Of a DNA stretch of 6,308 bases, positions 6,256-6,308 are shown piece after piece (the stretch's first letter is position 1; every line of letters begins with the position of its first letter). Location: the NCBI GenBank assembly GCA_903856995.1, contig CAIODK010000106.1, positions 1 through 6,308 on the forward strand. The letters run 5' to 3'. Source of the stretch: an uncultured Burkholderiales bacterium. GTDB taxonomy: Bacteria > Pseudomonadota > Gammaproteobacteria > Burkholderiales > Burkholderiaceae_C. A model generated the notes under the pieces. The model was not told where the DNA came from. It made no database searches and saw only the letters and a program-made list of their open reading frames with translations. Both the position numbers and the translations under genes were made by a program.

Positions 6256-6308
6256 TTACTTGGCTCTGAAGTCATCGTGGCATGACTTGCAGGCGCCTGC
6301 GGTGGCAG
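6256..6308 (-). CDS. C-terminal tip of a c-type cytochrome, probably cytochrome c'/c556 family (partial)
   Basis: The minus strand is open from the right edge to TAA at 6258-6256 and encodes 16 residues. They read ATAGACKSCHDDFRAK, which includes a CxxCH haem c attachment motif (CKSCH, 6291-6277). A CxxCH placed only a few residues from the C-terminus and followed by (D/K)(D/E)(F/Y)R is typical of the cytochrome c'/c556 family, periplasmic four-helix haem proteins. In most other c-type cytochromes the motif is near the N-terminus. The rest of the gene lies outside the window, so the signal peptide and fold cannot be checked. It converges on the CoA-transferase gene with 14 bases between the stops. 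Confidence 0.75.
   Translation of the reverse strand, partial: ATAGACKSCHDDFRAK

Noticed and set aside
6244..6262. CAAGT/ACTTG inverted repeat after the CoA-transferase stop
   Set aside because: The stem is only five pairs with a nine-base loop and no T-tract, and it overlaps the end of the cytochrome gene; too weak to call a terminator.

Overview
This window looks like an ordinary chromosomal segment of a betaproteobacterium. The likely group is Burkholderiales, family Comamonadaceae or close to it. I infer this from the gene order EIIA(Man)-HPr-Enzyme I, an HPr that keeps both His15 and Ser46, the moderately GC-rich and densely packed coding sequence, and the protein flavours. No database search was possible, so the genus is not assigned.

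Layout. The left edge (1-584, +) is the C-terminal part of an amidase-signature enzyme that begins outside the window. Two hairpins follow in the short gap; the second is a good rho-independent terminator. On the minus strand, from 4905 down to 664, five genes are packed as a probable operon: a small lipoprotein of unknown function, a 12-helix MFS transporter, a mannose-family EIIA, HPr (ptsH) and Enzyme I (ptsI). Junctions are a 4-base ATGA overlap, a 24-base gap, a 32-base overlap and a 9-base gap. An 88-base divergent region then separates the lipoprotein from a plus-strand family III (CaiB/BaiF) CoA-transferase (4994-6241). At the right edge, on the minus strand, lies the C-terminal tip of a haem c-binding protein, probably of the cytochrome c'/c556 type.

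How the genes work together. Enzyme I takes phosphate from phosphoenolpyruvate and passes it to HPr His15, and HPr can pass it to EIIA His10. There is no EIIB or EIIC permease here. The three proteins therefore most likely form a regulatory or incomplete phosphotransferase chain, as in many betaproteobacteria, rather than a sugar uptake system. Its linkage to an MFS carrier and a lipoprotein is the most unusual piece of context. The amidase, CoA-transferase and cytochrome are separate transcription units with no obvious link to the PTS.

There is no gene-free stretch longer than 300 bases. I found no tRNA, rRNA, CRISPR array, insertion sequence or obvious sign of gene transfer. I see no wholly new system; the findings are points of context, gene overlap and translation initiation.
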